Assembly (NCBI GenBank): GCA_003416985.1
Contig: QVIN01000011.1
Span: 168,648-232,647 of the forward strand
Direction of reading: 5' to 3'
Length of the DNA: 64,000 nt
DNA from: Duganella sp. BJB480
Lineage (GTDB): Bacteria > Pseudomonadota > Gammaproteobacteria > Burkholderiales > Burkholderiaceae_D
Under the pieces are notes generated by a model that was not told the DNA's origin, searched no databases, and was given only the letters and a program-made list of their open reading frames with translations. Of the stretch, positions 42,995 to 52,223 are shown piece after piece (positions within the stretch are counted from its first letter, which is position 1; the number at the start of each line of letters is the position of its first letter). The translations under genes and the position numbers were made by a program.

Positions 42995-43729
42995 ATGAGC
43001 GCCAACCTGGATGTATTACAGCCACCAGCGGATCCGCATGTGCCGGAGACGGCGTTCGGCAAGTGGTTCCTACGCACCGAGACGTGGACCGTGCATGTGC
43101 TGGAGCGCGCGCTGGTGGATTTGCAGCGCCTGATGCCGGCGGACCAGCCGCGCAGTTTCGAGGTGGTGGCGGACGTGGGCTGCGGCTTCGGCCGCTCGCT
43201 CGGCAAGCTGCACCGGCGCTACGCGCCACGGCGCCTGATCGGCATGGACATCGATCCCGACATGCTGCGCGAGTCGGCCAGGGAAGCGGCGGCATTGAAG
43301 ATCGACGCCGAGTTTATCTGCTGCTCCAGCTCCAACATCAAATTGGAAGACAGCTCGGTGGACCTGCTGTTCTGCCACCAGACCTTCCACCACCTGATCG
43401 ACCAGGAACGCGCCATCGCGGAGTTTTACCGGGTGCTCAAGCCGGGCGGCGTGCTGCTGTTCGCGGAGTCGACCAAGCGCTATATCCATTCGTGGATCAT
43501 CCGCGCGCTGTTCCGCCATCCGATGGATGTGCAGAAGACCGCGCCGGAATACCTGGCGATGGTGCGCGACGCCGGGTTCTCGGTGCCGGACAGCGCGGTT
43601 TCCTATCCCTTCCTGTGGTGGAGCCGCGAGGACCTGGGCCTGGTGGAGACGGCGCTGCGCATCAAGCCGCCCGCCGTGCGGGAGGAAACGCTGATTAACC
43701 TGGTCGCGGTCAAGCCGCGACCGAGTTAA
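42995..43729 (+). CDS. SAM-dependent methyltransferase (possible ApeB-like)
   Basis: 244 aa class I methyltransferase: motif I VVADVGCGFGRSLGKLHRR, motif II DMDIDPDML-type GMDIDPDM, and the post-motif LFCHQTFHHLIDQERAIAEF with VLKPGGVLLFAESTKRY. APE clusters commonly encode a methyltransferase that decorates the aryl head group, and this gene lies at the cluster edge on the same strand. The start at 42995 has AAAGGG just upstream. It is separated from the main run by the minus-strand deacetylase, so it has its own promoter in 42890-42994. Confidence 0.85.
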   Translation: MSANLDVLQPPADPHVPETAFGKWFLRTETWTVHVLERALVDLQRLMPADQPRSFEVVADVGCGFGRSLGKLHRRYAPRRLIGMDIDPDMLRESAREAAALKIDAEFICCSSSNIKLEDSSVDLLFCHQTFHHLIDQERAIAEFYRVLKPGGVLLFAESTKRYIHSWIIRALFRHPMDVQKTAPEYLAMVRDAGFSVPDSAVSYPFLWWSREDLGLVETALRIKPPAVREETLINLVAVKPRPS

Positions 43730-43737
43730 TCCCCGGC

Positions 43738-44367
43738 TTACTCGTCCAGGCTCCAGACGTACTGCATTTTGGTCCACGATTGCTGCGGCACGCCGTCCAC
43801 GGTGCCGGGCTTGAAGCGGCACAGCCCCAGCCCGACCTGCGCGGCGCGGTCCAGCTCACGGAAGCCGCTGGATTTCTCCACTTTCGAATCGGCCACCCGG
43901 CCGTCGGTGCCAATCAGCAGTGACAGCGTGACGGTGCCGGTGTCGCCGTTGCGCAGCGCGGACTTCGGATAGTCCGGCTTTGCGCAGGCCTTGGCGTCCA
44001 CCACCGCCGCCACCAATTGCGGCGCGGCTTTCACCACTGTCTTGGCTCCCGGCTCGGCGATGCCGGTCGGCGTGGGCTGGGCCGGCTGCTGGTCCGTCAA
44101 CGGCCGCGCCGTCACCGGCGGCGGAGCCGATGGCAGCACCGGAGTCTCCACTTGCGGCACGAAGATGTCCGGCGGCGCCAGCTTGGGCAGCGGCACGTCG
44201 GGCGGCAGCACTTTCGGCGGCGGCTCGGGCGTGGTGGGCGTCAGGTCGATCACCGCTTCCTTCACCCTGAACACAGTCAGCTTGGAGCCATGCAGGAAGG
44301 CGGCCAGCAGCGCCACATGCAACAAGGCCACGACAGTCAGGCCGGTGAGATTATTTTTCTGATGCAT
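43738..44367 (-). CDS. TonB-type energy transducer
   Basis: 209 aa. N-terminal membrane helix (LTGLTVVALLHVALLAAFLH), long Pro-rich periplasmic spacer (about 45-110, PEPPPKVLPPDVPLPKLAPP) and a C-terminal TonB domain (KPDYPKSALRNGDTGTVTLS to the end). Energises outer-membrane receptors using ExbB/ExbD. No exbB, exbD or receptor gene is adjacent. It converges with the methyltransferase gene with an 8-base gap and is divergent from the response regulator gene. Confidence 0.9.
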   Translation of the reverse strand: MHQKNNLTGLTVVALLHVALLAAFLHGSKLTVFRVKEAVIDLTPTTPEPPPKVLPPDVPLPKLAPPDIFVPQVETPVLPSAPPPVTARPLTDQQPAQPTPTGIAEPGAKTVVKAAPQLVAAVVDAKACAKPDYPKSALRNGDTGTVTLSLLIGTDGRVADSKVEKSSGFRELDRAAQVGLGLCRFKPGTVDGVPQQSWTKMQYVWSLDE

Positions 44368-44519
44368 AACTGCTCCTTGGTGGTGGTGGGGATTGCTATG
44401 TGTTGGAAGTATACTATTCCATGTTATAGCAAAATAAAAGGCGCTTTGTGGAATTTTTTACGCCGGACTGCTGTGGTATGCTTCCACCATCGAGTAGTAA
44501 ATATTCCTGGAGGTAGCAA

Positions 44520-45158
44520 GTGAAAAAGATACGGGTCATGCTGGCGGACGATCATCCGATCGTGATGACGGGCTTCGCGATGTCGCTGGAGGGGCAGGGG
44601 CTGCACGTGGTGGCGCAGGCGCGCACGCCGGAGGAGGCGCTGGAGCAGTACCAGCGCCACAAGCCGGACGTGGCGGTGCTCGATATCCGCTTCGGCGAGC
44701 AGTTGACCGGGCTGGACGTGGCCAAGCAGATCCTGGCCCATGCGTCGGACGCGGCCATCGTCTTCCTCAGCCAGTTCGACCAGGACAGCCTGATCAAGGA
44801 AACCTACCGCCTCGGCGGCCGCGCCTTCATGACCAAGGACTGCGACCCGGCCGACCTGGCGGCGGCGGTGCGGCGCGCGCACGACGGCGAGTTGTACTTC
44901 CTGCCGCACATCGCCGAGCGGCTGGCCAACCTGTCGGTGCGCGGCGACCTGTCGCCGCAGTCGCAGCTGGACGAGCGCGCGCTGGAGATCTTCACGCTGA
45001 TGGCCGAGGGCCTGACCAACGCGGAGATCGCCGAGAAGCTCGACGTCTCCACCAAGACCATCAGCAACATCAGCCAGGCGGTGAAGGAGAAGCTGGGCGT
45101 GCACCGGCCGGCCTACATCACGCGGCTGGCCGTCAAGCACGGCCTGATCGAGCCGTAG
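44520..45158 (+). CDS. NarL/LuxR-family response regulator
   Basis: 212 aa with a GTG start preceded by GGAGG. Receiver domain (acidic cluster Asp10-Asp11, acceptor Asp55 in VAVLDIRFGE, Lys in FMTKD) and LuxR-type helix-turn-helix (LTNAEIAEKLDVSTKTISNI). It is followed 3 bases later by its cognate kinase. Targets are unknown; nearby candidates are tonB (divergent) and the APE locus. Confidence 0.92.
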   Translation: MKKIRVMLADDHPIVMTGFAMSLEGQGLHVVAQARTPEEALEQYQRHKPDVAVLDIRFGEQLTGLDVAKQILAHASDAAIVFLSQFDQDSLIKETYRLGGRAFMTKDCDPADLAAAVRRAHDGELYFLPHIAERLANLSVRGDLSPQSQLDERALEIFTLMAEGLTNAEIAEKLDVSTKTISNISQAVKEKLGVHRPAYITRLAVKHGLIEP

Positions 45159-45161
45159 CGG

Positions 45162-46436
45162 ATGCGTCTCGACTTCTGGCGCCACTGGAGCGTGCGCGCG
45201 CGGCTGCTGTGCGTCACGCTGATCCCGCTGGCGTACATGTTCTGCACCTTCGTCTGGTACGCCTATCATTCGCGCCTGGCCGAGGTGCGCGAGGAGATGG
45301 CCGAGCGTGGCCCGCTGGTGGCCAAGGTGCTGGCGCAGAGCAGTGAATTCAGCCTGCTGACGCACCGCTACGATGATCTCAAACTGACCGTCAACGGCCT
45401 GCTGCAATCGGACGCCAGCATCGACCGCATCGAGGTGCTGGACGCGCAGCGGCGTGCGCTGGTGCAGGCGTTAGCGCCCGCGCCGGGCCGGCCGGACGCC
45501 CGCTACTACGAGGCGCCCATCCTCAAGCGCCTGATGTTCGTGACCATGCTGGCGGCCGACGGCAAGCCCTATCGGAAGGACCAGCCGGCCGGCAGCAGCA
45601 GCGCGGTCGAGACCATGGGCTATGTGCGGGTGACGATGTCGCCGTCGGCGCTGCTGCTCAAGCAGACCCGCCGCTTTTATGTCGAGCTGCTGGTGGCCAG
45701 CCTTGGCCTGCTGGTGTGCGCGCTGCTGGCGTGGCAGCTGTCGCAGGGCTTGAACGTCTCGCTGCAGGCGTCGATGCAGGCGCTGCGCGCGGCCGACGCC
45801 GAGAAGCGCCGCCTGATCCGCAAGGTCAACACCGCCGTCGAGGATGAGCGCAAGAGCATCGCGCTGGAGATCCACGACGAGTTGAACGCGACGCTGATCG
45901 CCGCGCGGCTGGAGGCGCAGCGCATCGTCGATGTCAGCGCGGAGGGCGAGGTGCGCGAGCGCGCGCAGTCCATCATCAAGCTGGCGCTGGGGCTCTACAA
46001 CAGCGGCCGCACACTGGTGCGGCGCCTGCGTCCCGAGGTGCTGGACATGCTGGGACTGGACGGCGCGGTGGAGGAGATGGTGCGCCACTACGACCGCGCG
46101 CATGTCGACTGCCGCTACCTGTTCCGCGCCGACGGCGATTTCGCGCGACTGGAGAGCGGCATCGGCATCTCGGCCTACCGCATCGTGCAGGAGGCCTTGT
46201 CCAACATCGCCAAGCACGCGCGCGCGACGCAGGTGACGGTGGCGCTGTCGCTGGACGCGGCGGGCCTGCGCATGGAGATCGCCGACAACGGCAGCGGCTA
46301 CGACGCGGCGCTGGCGTCGGCCGGCATCGGCATCGTCGGCATGCGCGAGCGGGTGGCCGCGTTCGAAGGCCGCATCGACATCGCCACCGCCCTCGGCGCC
46401 GGCACCCGCATCGCCATCTTCATCCCGCAGGGCTGA
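45162..46436 (+). CDS. NarX/UhpB-type sensor histidine kinase
   Basis: 424 aa inner-membrane kinase. First helix about 14-34 (LCVTLIPLAYMFCTFVWYAY), periplasmic sensor about 35-170, second helix about 174-195, then HisKA_3 with DERKSIALEIHDELNATL (His238) and a C-terminal HATPase with EIADNGSGYD and GIGIVGMRERV. Translationally close to the response regulator upstream. Signal unknown. Confidence 0.9.
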   Translation: MRLDFWRHWSVRARLLCVTLIPLAYMFCTFVWYAYHSRLAEVREEMAERGPLVAKVLAQSSEFSLLTHRYDDLKLTVNGLLQSDASIDRIEVLDAQRRALVQALAPAPGRPDARYYEAPILKRLMFVTMLAADGKPYRKDQPAGSSSAVETMGYVRVTMSPSALLLKQTRRFYVELLVASLGLLVCALLAWQLSQGLNVSLQASMQALRAADAEKRRLIRKVNTAVEDERKSIALEIHDELNATLIAARLEAQRIVDVSAEGEVRERAQSIIKLALGLYNSGRTLVRRLRPEVLDMLGLDGAVEEMVRHYDRAHVDCRYLFRADGDFARLESGIGISAYRIVQEALSNIAKHARATQVTVALSLDAAGLRMEIADNGSGYDAALASAGIGIVGMRERVAAFEGRIDIATALGAGTRIAIFIPQG

Positions 46437-46483
46437 GACCATTCGGTGTATAGTGAAACCGTGACTACAACGCGAGATTCATC

Positions 46484-46711
46484 ATGGAAACCGCAGTCGT
46501 TGCCGATAGCGCCAATGAGCAACTGGCGCAGTTGCTGGAGGCCTATTCTGAAGGCCGCCTGGGCCGGCGCGAGCTGGAGCAATCCACCGGACTGTGCTTC
46601 GGCGAGATATTGAACCGGCTGGCGCGCAGCGGCCTGCCGCTGCCGCGCGTCGACACGCTGGCGCATTTCAACCAGGCCCAACGCGACCTGTTCGAACGGG
46701 TGTTCGGATGA
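46484..46711 (+). CDS. Small UPF0175-like antitoxin-type protein
   Basis: 75 aa, acidic. ANEQLAQLLEAYSEGRLGRR and ELEQSTGLCFGEILNRLARS resemble small regulatory proteins paired with PIN-domain toxins (UPF0175/DUF-type helix-turn-helix). It overlaps the following PIN-like gene in ATGA, the classic antitoxin-toxin arrangement. The toxin partner appears damaged, so this may be a leftover or orphan antitoxin. Confidence 0.65.
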   Translation: METAVVADSANEQLAQLLEAYSEGRLGRRELEQSTGLCFGEILNRLARSGLPLPRVDTLAHFNQAQRDLFERVFG

Positions 46712-47079
46712 AGATCGCCTTGATTGTGACGGATGCCAGTCCGCTCATCACGCTGGCCGTGGCCGGGGCGCTCGATACGCTGACCCTGCTGGGCGTGCGC
46801 GTCGTCATCCCGGACATGGTGCGCTTCGAGGTCGTGCGCCACGCCGCCAAGCCGGGCGCCCAGGAATTCCTGGACTGGCTGGATATCAACCGGGATAAGG
46901 TGGAGATCGGCGATACCGAAGAGTATGCGGAGTTCGCGGCCTTGCTGGCGCTGAATCCGGCCCTGCGCACGCGCAATCGCGACGGCGATACGCGGCCCGG
47001 CCGTCCGTGCCGCCGGTGCGCTGGCCAGCAGCGGGGCCGAAGACATCCTGAATGCATGGCTGGATTGATCTGGCGCTAG
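46708..47079 (+). pseudogene. Degraded PIN-domain (DUF3368-like) toxin
   Basis: The first about 90 residues are PIN-like: TDASPLITLAVAGALDTL with the first catalytic Asp, PDMVRFEVVRHA with the second acidic residue, and a helical body to ALNPALRTRNR. After about residue 91 the frame turns into Arg/Gly/Cys-rich sequence (RPGRPCRRCAGQQRGRRHPE) typical of the wrong frame. In the +1 frame from there the sequence reads PAVRAAGALASSGAEDILNA and ends WLD-stop, more like a protein C-terminus. The region that should carry the remaining acidic residues is missing. A frameshift with internal deletion is the simplest reading. Confidence 0.6.
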
Positions 47080-47171
47080 GTTGTTGCTGGTTGGCATGTT
47101 TGTGCGGGGCGGCATGAGGTTATAATCCGTTCAACCTTTCCGTACCACCCATCAAAACGGATGCCGCAGAC

Positions 47172-49064
47172 ATGAGCCAGCCCAATCAGTTTTCCCTGTT
47201 GACGCAACGCCGCTTCGCGCCGTTTTTCTGGACCCAGTTCCTCGGCGCCTTCAACGACAACCTGTTCAAGACCGCGCTGGTGGTCATGCTGACCTTCGAC
47301 GCGATGAGCTGGACCACGCTGTCGCCGTCGCTGATCACCAACCTGATCCCCGGCCTGTTCATCCTGCCCTATGTGCTGTTCTCGGCCACCGCCGGCCAGC
47401 TGGCCGACAAGTTCGAGAAGTCCGGGCTGACCCGCTTCGTCAAGTGGCTGGAGGTGGCCATCATGTGCATCGCCGGCCTCGGATGGATGACGCACACGCT
47501 GTGGCTGCTGGTGACCGCGGTGGTCGGCATGGGCGTGCACTCCACGCTGTTCGGCCCCGTCAAGTACGCCTACCTGCCGCAGCAGCTCAAGCCCGATGAA
47601 CTCATCGGCGGCAACGGCGTGACCGAGATGGGCACCTTCGTCGGCATCCTGCTGGGCGAGATCCTGGGCGCGGTGCTGGTGGTGCAGAAGCCCAACGGCA
47701 TCGCCTTCGAGGCCGTCGCCACCATCGCCGTGGCGCTGCTTGGCCTGGTGGCCAGCTACCGCATTCCGCTGGCGCCCGCGCCGGCGCCGGAGCTGAAGGT
47801 GAGCTGGAACTTCATCGGCGAATCGTTCCGCAACCTGAGCTTCTCGCGCAAGAACCGCGTGGTGTTCCTGTCCATGCTGGGCAACTCGTGGTTCTGGTTC
47901 TACGGCGCGCTGGTGCTGGCGCAGTTCCCGGTCTACGCCAAGGACTACCTGCACGGCGACCACAGCGTGTTCGTGCTGCTGCTGACGGTGTTCTCGCTGG
48001 GCGTGGGCAGCGGCTCGCTGCTGTGCGAGCGCCTGTCCGGCCGCAAGGTGGAGATCGGCCTGGTGCCGTTCGGCTCCATCGGCCTGTCGGTGTTCGGCGC
48101 CGACCTGTATTTCGCCAGCCAAGGCATCGTGGCCGCCACCGGCCCGCACCTGGACGCCTTCGCCCTGATGATGCAGCACGGGATGTGGCGCATCCTGTGC
48201 GACGTGCTGTTGATCGGCATGTTCGGCGGCTTCTTCATCGTGCCGCTGTTCGCGCTGATCCAGACCCGCTGCGATCCGGCCCACATGTCGCGCACCATCG
48301 CCGGCATGAACATCCTCAACGCGCTGTTCATGGTGGCGGCGGCCGGCCTGGCCATCGTGCTGCTGGGGCAGGGCTTCACCATCCCGCAGCTGTTCCTGGT
48401 GACGGCGCTGCTCAACGCGGTTGTGGCGCTGTACATCTTCTCGCTGGTGCCGGAGTTCCTGATGCGCTTCCTGGCCTGGATGCTGATCCACACCGTGCAC
48501 CGCGTGCGCCTGATCGACGCCGACCGCATCCCCGACGAGGGCGCGGCGGTGCTGGTGTGTAATCACGTCAGCTACGTCGACGCCATCGTGATCGGCGCGG
48601 CCAGCCCGCGGCCGATCCGCTTCGTGATGGACCACCGCATCTTCAAGCTGCCGCTGCTGGGCTGGATCTTCCGCACCGCGCGCGCCATCCCGATCGCGCC
48701 GGCCAAGGAAGACCCGTGGCTGATGGAGAAGGCCTATGTCGACATCGCGCAGGCGCTGCACGAGGGCGACCTGGTGTGCATCTTCCCGGAGGGCCGCCTG
48801 ACCAGCACCGGCGAGATCAATGAATTCAAGGGCGGCGTGTCGAAGATCGTCGAGCGCTCCAAGGTGCCGGTGATCCCGATGGCGCTGCGCGGCCTGTGGG
48901 GCCACCTGCTGAGCCGCAGCGGCGAGAACGTGTTCGGGCGCGCCTTCCGCAGCGGCCTGCGTTCGCGCCTGGCGCTGGCGGTCGGCGCCCCGGTGGCGCC
49001 GCAGGACGTCACGCCGGAAGGCTTGAAGGAGCGCGTGCTGGAACTGCGCGGCGACTGGAAGTAG
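47172..49064 (+). CDS. LplT-like MFS transporter fused to PlsC acyltransferase
   Basis: 630 aa. Residues 1 to about 415 form an MFS lysophospholipid-flippase-type transporter (FWTQFLGAFNDNLFKTALVV at the start, about 12 helices). Residues about 430-630 form a 1-acylglycerol-phosphate acyltransferase domain with the NHVSYVD motif, IFPEGRLTSTGEIN and VPVIPMALRG. The order matches LplT-Aas-type proteins that re-acylate lysophospholipids in the inner membrane, but without the third acyl-ACP ligase domain found in the longer forms. Single gene; a TATAAT-type box lies upstream at about 47121. Confidence 0.9.
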   Translation: MSQPNQFSLLTQRRFAPFFWTQFLGAFNDNLFKTALVVMLTFDAMSWTTLSPSLITNLIPGLFILPYVLFSATAGQLADKFEKSGLTRFVKWLEVAIMCIAGLGWMTHTLWLLVTAVVGMGVHSTLFGPVKYAYLPQQLKPDELIGGNGVTEMGTFVGILLGEILGAVLVVQKPNGIAFEAVATIAVALLGLVASYRIPLAPAPAPELKVSWNFIGESFRNLSFSRKNRVVFLSMLGNSWFWFYGALVLAQFPVYAKDYLHGDHSVFVLLLTVFSLGVGSGSLLCERLSGRKVEIGLVPFGSIGLSVFGADLYFASQGIVAATGPHLDAFALMMQHGMWRILCDVLLIGMFGGFFIVPLFALIQTRCDPAHMSRTIAGMNILNALFMVAAAGLAIVLLGQGFTIPQLFLVTALLNAVVALYIFSLVPEFLMRFLAWMLIHTVHRVRLIDADRIPDEGAAVLVCNHVSYVDAIVIGAASPRPIRFVMDHRIFKLPLLGWIFRTARAIPIAPAKEDPWLMEKAYVDIAQALHEGDLVCIFPEGRLTSTGEINEFKGGVSKIVERSKVPVIPMALRGLWGHLLSRSGENVFGRAFRSGLRSRLALAVGAPVAPQDVTPEGLKERVLELRGDWK

Positions 49065-49071
49065 GCCGCCT

Positions 49072-50598
<1,527 letters not shown>

Positions 50599-50603
50599 CG
50601 CGG

Positions 50604-52091
50604 TCAGTCGGCTTTGCGGGATTTGGGCCCGTCGTAGGTGGGCACGCCGGTCAGGATGCCGTGGAAGTCCTGCAGCACCGGGCCGACCCGGATGCCCTCG
50701 CGGCCGATCTGGAAGCCGCGGATGGTGCGCTCGTGCGCGCTGCCGCGCTTCTTGAACACGGAGATCGCCTGCCGCACCTCGCCCTGCGCCTCGAAGTAGC
50801 GCAGCATGATGACGTTGTCGGCGATGTAGCTGGCGTCGATGGTGGTGCTCATGCCGCTGCCGATCATGCCTTGCTGGACGCCGACCACGATGCTGACCAC
50901 GCCGCGCTGGCCCAGGTAGGTCAGCAGCTCGTGCAGGTAGATCGACAGGAAGCGCTCGTCCGGCACGGCGTTCAGGTAGCCGTTCAGGCTGTCGATGACG
51001 ACCATGCGCGCGCCGCGCTCGACCGCCTGCGTGACCGCGTACGTGAACTGGCCCGGCGCCAGCTCGGCCGGGTCGATCTGCTGGATCGTCAGCAGGCCGC
51101 GCTCCATGGCCTGCGCCAGCTTCATGCCCAGCCCGGTGGAGCGGTTGAGCATGTTGTTGCGCGCCTCCTCGAACAGGAACATGGCGCACGGCTCGCCGCG
51201 CTCGCTGGCGGCGTGGACGAACTGCGCCGCCAGCGTGGACTTGCCGGTGCCGGGCGGGCCGGAGATCAGCGTGCTCATGCCTTCCTCCAGGCCGCCGCCG
51301 ATCAGCTGGTCCAGCTCCGGCAGGCCGCTCGAGAGCTGGCGCCGCGCGCCGCCGGCGCGGGTGGCGGCCGCCACCAGGCGCGGGAAGACCTTCAGCCCGC
51401 CGCTGGCGATCTTGTAGTCGTGGGCGCCGCCGTGGAAGGCGATGCCGCGGTACTTGACCACCCGCAGCCGGCGCCGCTCGGCGCCGTAGGCCTGGTCCAC
51501 CTGCTCGAGCGTCAGCACCGCGTGCGCCACGCTGCGCACCTGCAGGTCGGTGCTGAGGGCGGTGCGGTCGTCGAGGAAGATGGTGGTGCAGCTGCGGCTG
51601 GTGAGGTACTGCTTGAGCGCGAGCACCTGGCGGCGGTAGCGCAGCGGGCTTTCCGCCAGCAGCTGCAGCTCGGACAGCGAATCGAGCACCACCCGGCGCG
51701 GGCGGTATTTGTCGATCGCCGCGACGATGCGCTGGGTGGTGGTGCCCAGCTCGATCTCGGACGGGTGGAAGATGGTGTACTGCTGTTCCGGGTCGAGCAC
51801 GTCCTCGTTGGGCAGGATCTCCTCGATGTGGATGCCCTCCATGGTCCAGCCGTGCGACTCGGCCACGCTGCGCAGTTCGACGGCGGTCTCGGCCAGGGTG
51901 ATGTACAGCACGGATTCGCCGTGGCGCGCGCCCTCGTTGAGGAACTGCAGCGCCAGCGTAGTCTTGCCGGTGCCCGGTTCGCCCTCGACCAGGTACAGGC
52001 GGTCGCGGGTCAGGCCGCCGGCCAGGATCTCGTCCAGGCCCGGCACGCCGGAGGATAGAAAGAGGGTGGTGACGCTGTTTTGGGCTTGCAT
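50604..52091 (-). CDS. KaiC-like double-domain RecA ATPase
   Basis: 495 aa with two KaiC domains: Walker A1 GEPGTGKTT (37-45) and Walker A2 GPPGTGKST (278-286). The CII catalytic Glu pair is present (FLFEEA, Glu308-Glu309), while CI has Ala67-Glu68 (TLAETA). At the position of the KaiC phospho-sites Ser431-Thr432 this protein has Ser421-Tyr422 (IDASYIADNVIML). No kaiA or kaiB gene is nearby. The start at 52091 is set by GGAG 7 bases upstream; 52097 is the alternative. Likely a signalling ATPase working with the hybrid kinase downstream rather than a full clock. Confidence 0.9.
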   Translation of the reverse strand: MQAQNSVTTLFLSSGVPGLDEILAGGLTRDRLYLVEGEPGTGKTTLALQFLNEGARHGESVLYITLAETAVELRSVAESHGWTMEGIHIEEILPNEDVLDPEQQYTIFHPSEIELGTTTQRIVAAIDKYRPRRVVLDSLSELQLLAESPLRYRRQVLALKQYLTSRSCTTIFLDDRTALSTDLQVRSVAHAVLTLEQVDQAYGAERRRLRVVKYRGIAFHGGAHDYKIASGGLKVFPRLVAAATRAGGARRQLSSGLPELDQLIGGGLEEGMSTLISGPPGTGKSTLAAQFVHAASERGEPCAMFLFEEARNNMLNRSTGLGMKLAQAMERGLLTIQQIDPAELAPGQFTYAVTQAVERGARMVVIDSLNGYLNAVPDERFLSIYLHELLTYLGQRGVVSIVVGVQQGMIGSGMSTTIDASYIADNVIMLRYFEAQGEVRQAISVFKKRGSAHERTIRGFQIGREGIRVGPVLQDFHGILTGVPTYDGPKSRKAD

Positions 52092-52223
52092 GGCCATGCT
52101 CCGAAATGTGGCCGCCGCGGAGCACGCCCGCAGCGTATTTTCGCCTGATACTACCTGAAACAGGCGGCGCGGGATTTTCGATATGCAAGCGTGCGTACGC
52201 TGGCGCACATAATTGCCGGGCGG

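Noticed and set aside
50604-52091. A circadian clock locus
   Set aside because: The KaiC-like ATPase has no KaiA or KaiB nearby and the phospho-site pair is altered, so a canonical oscillator is not indicated.
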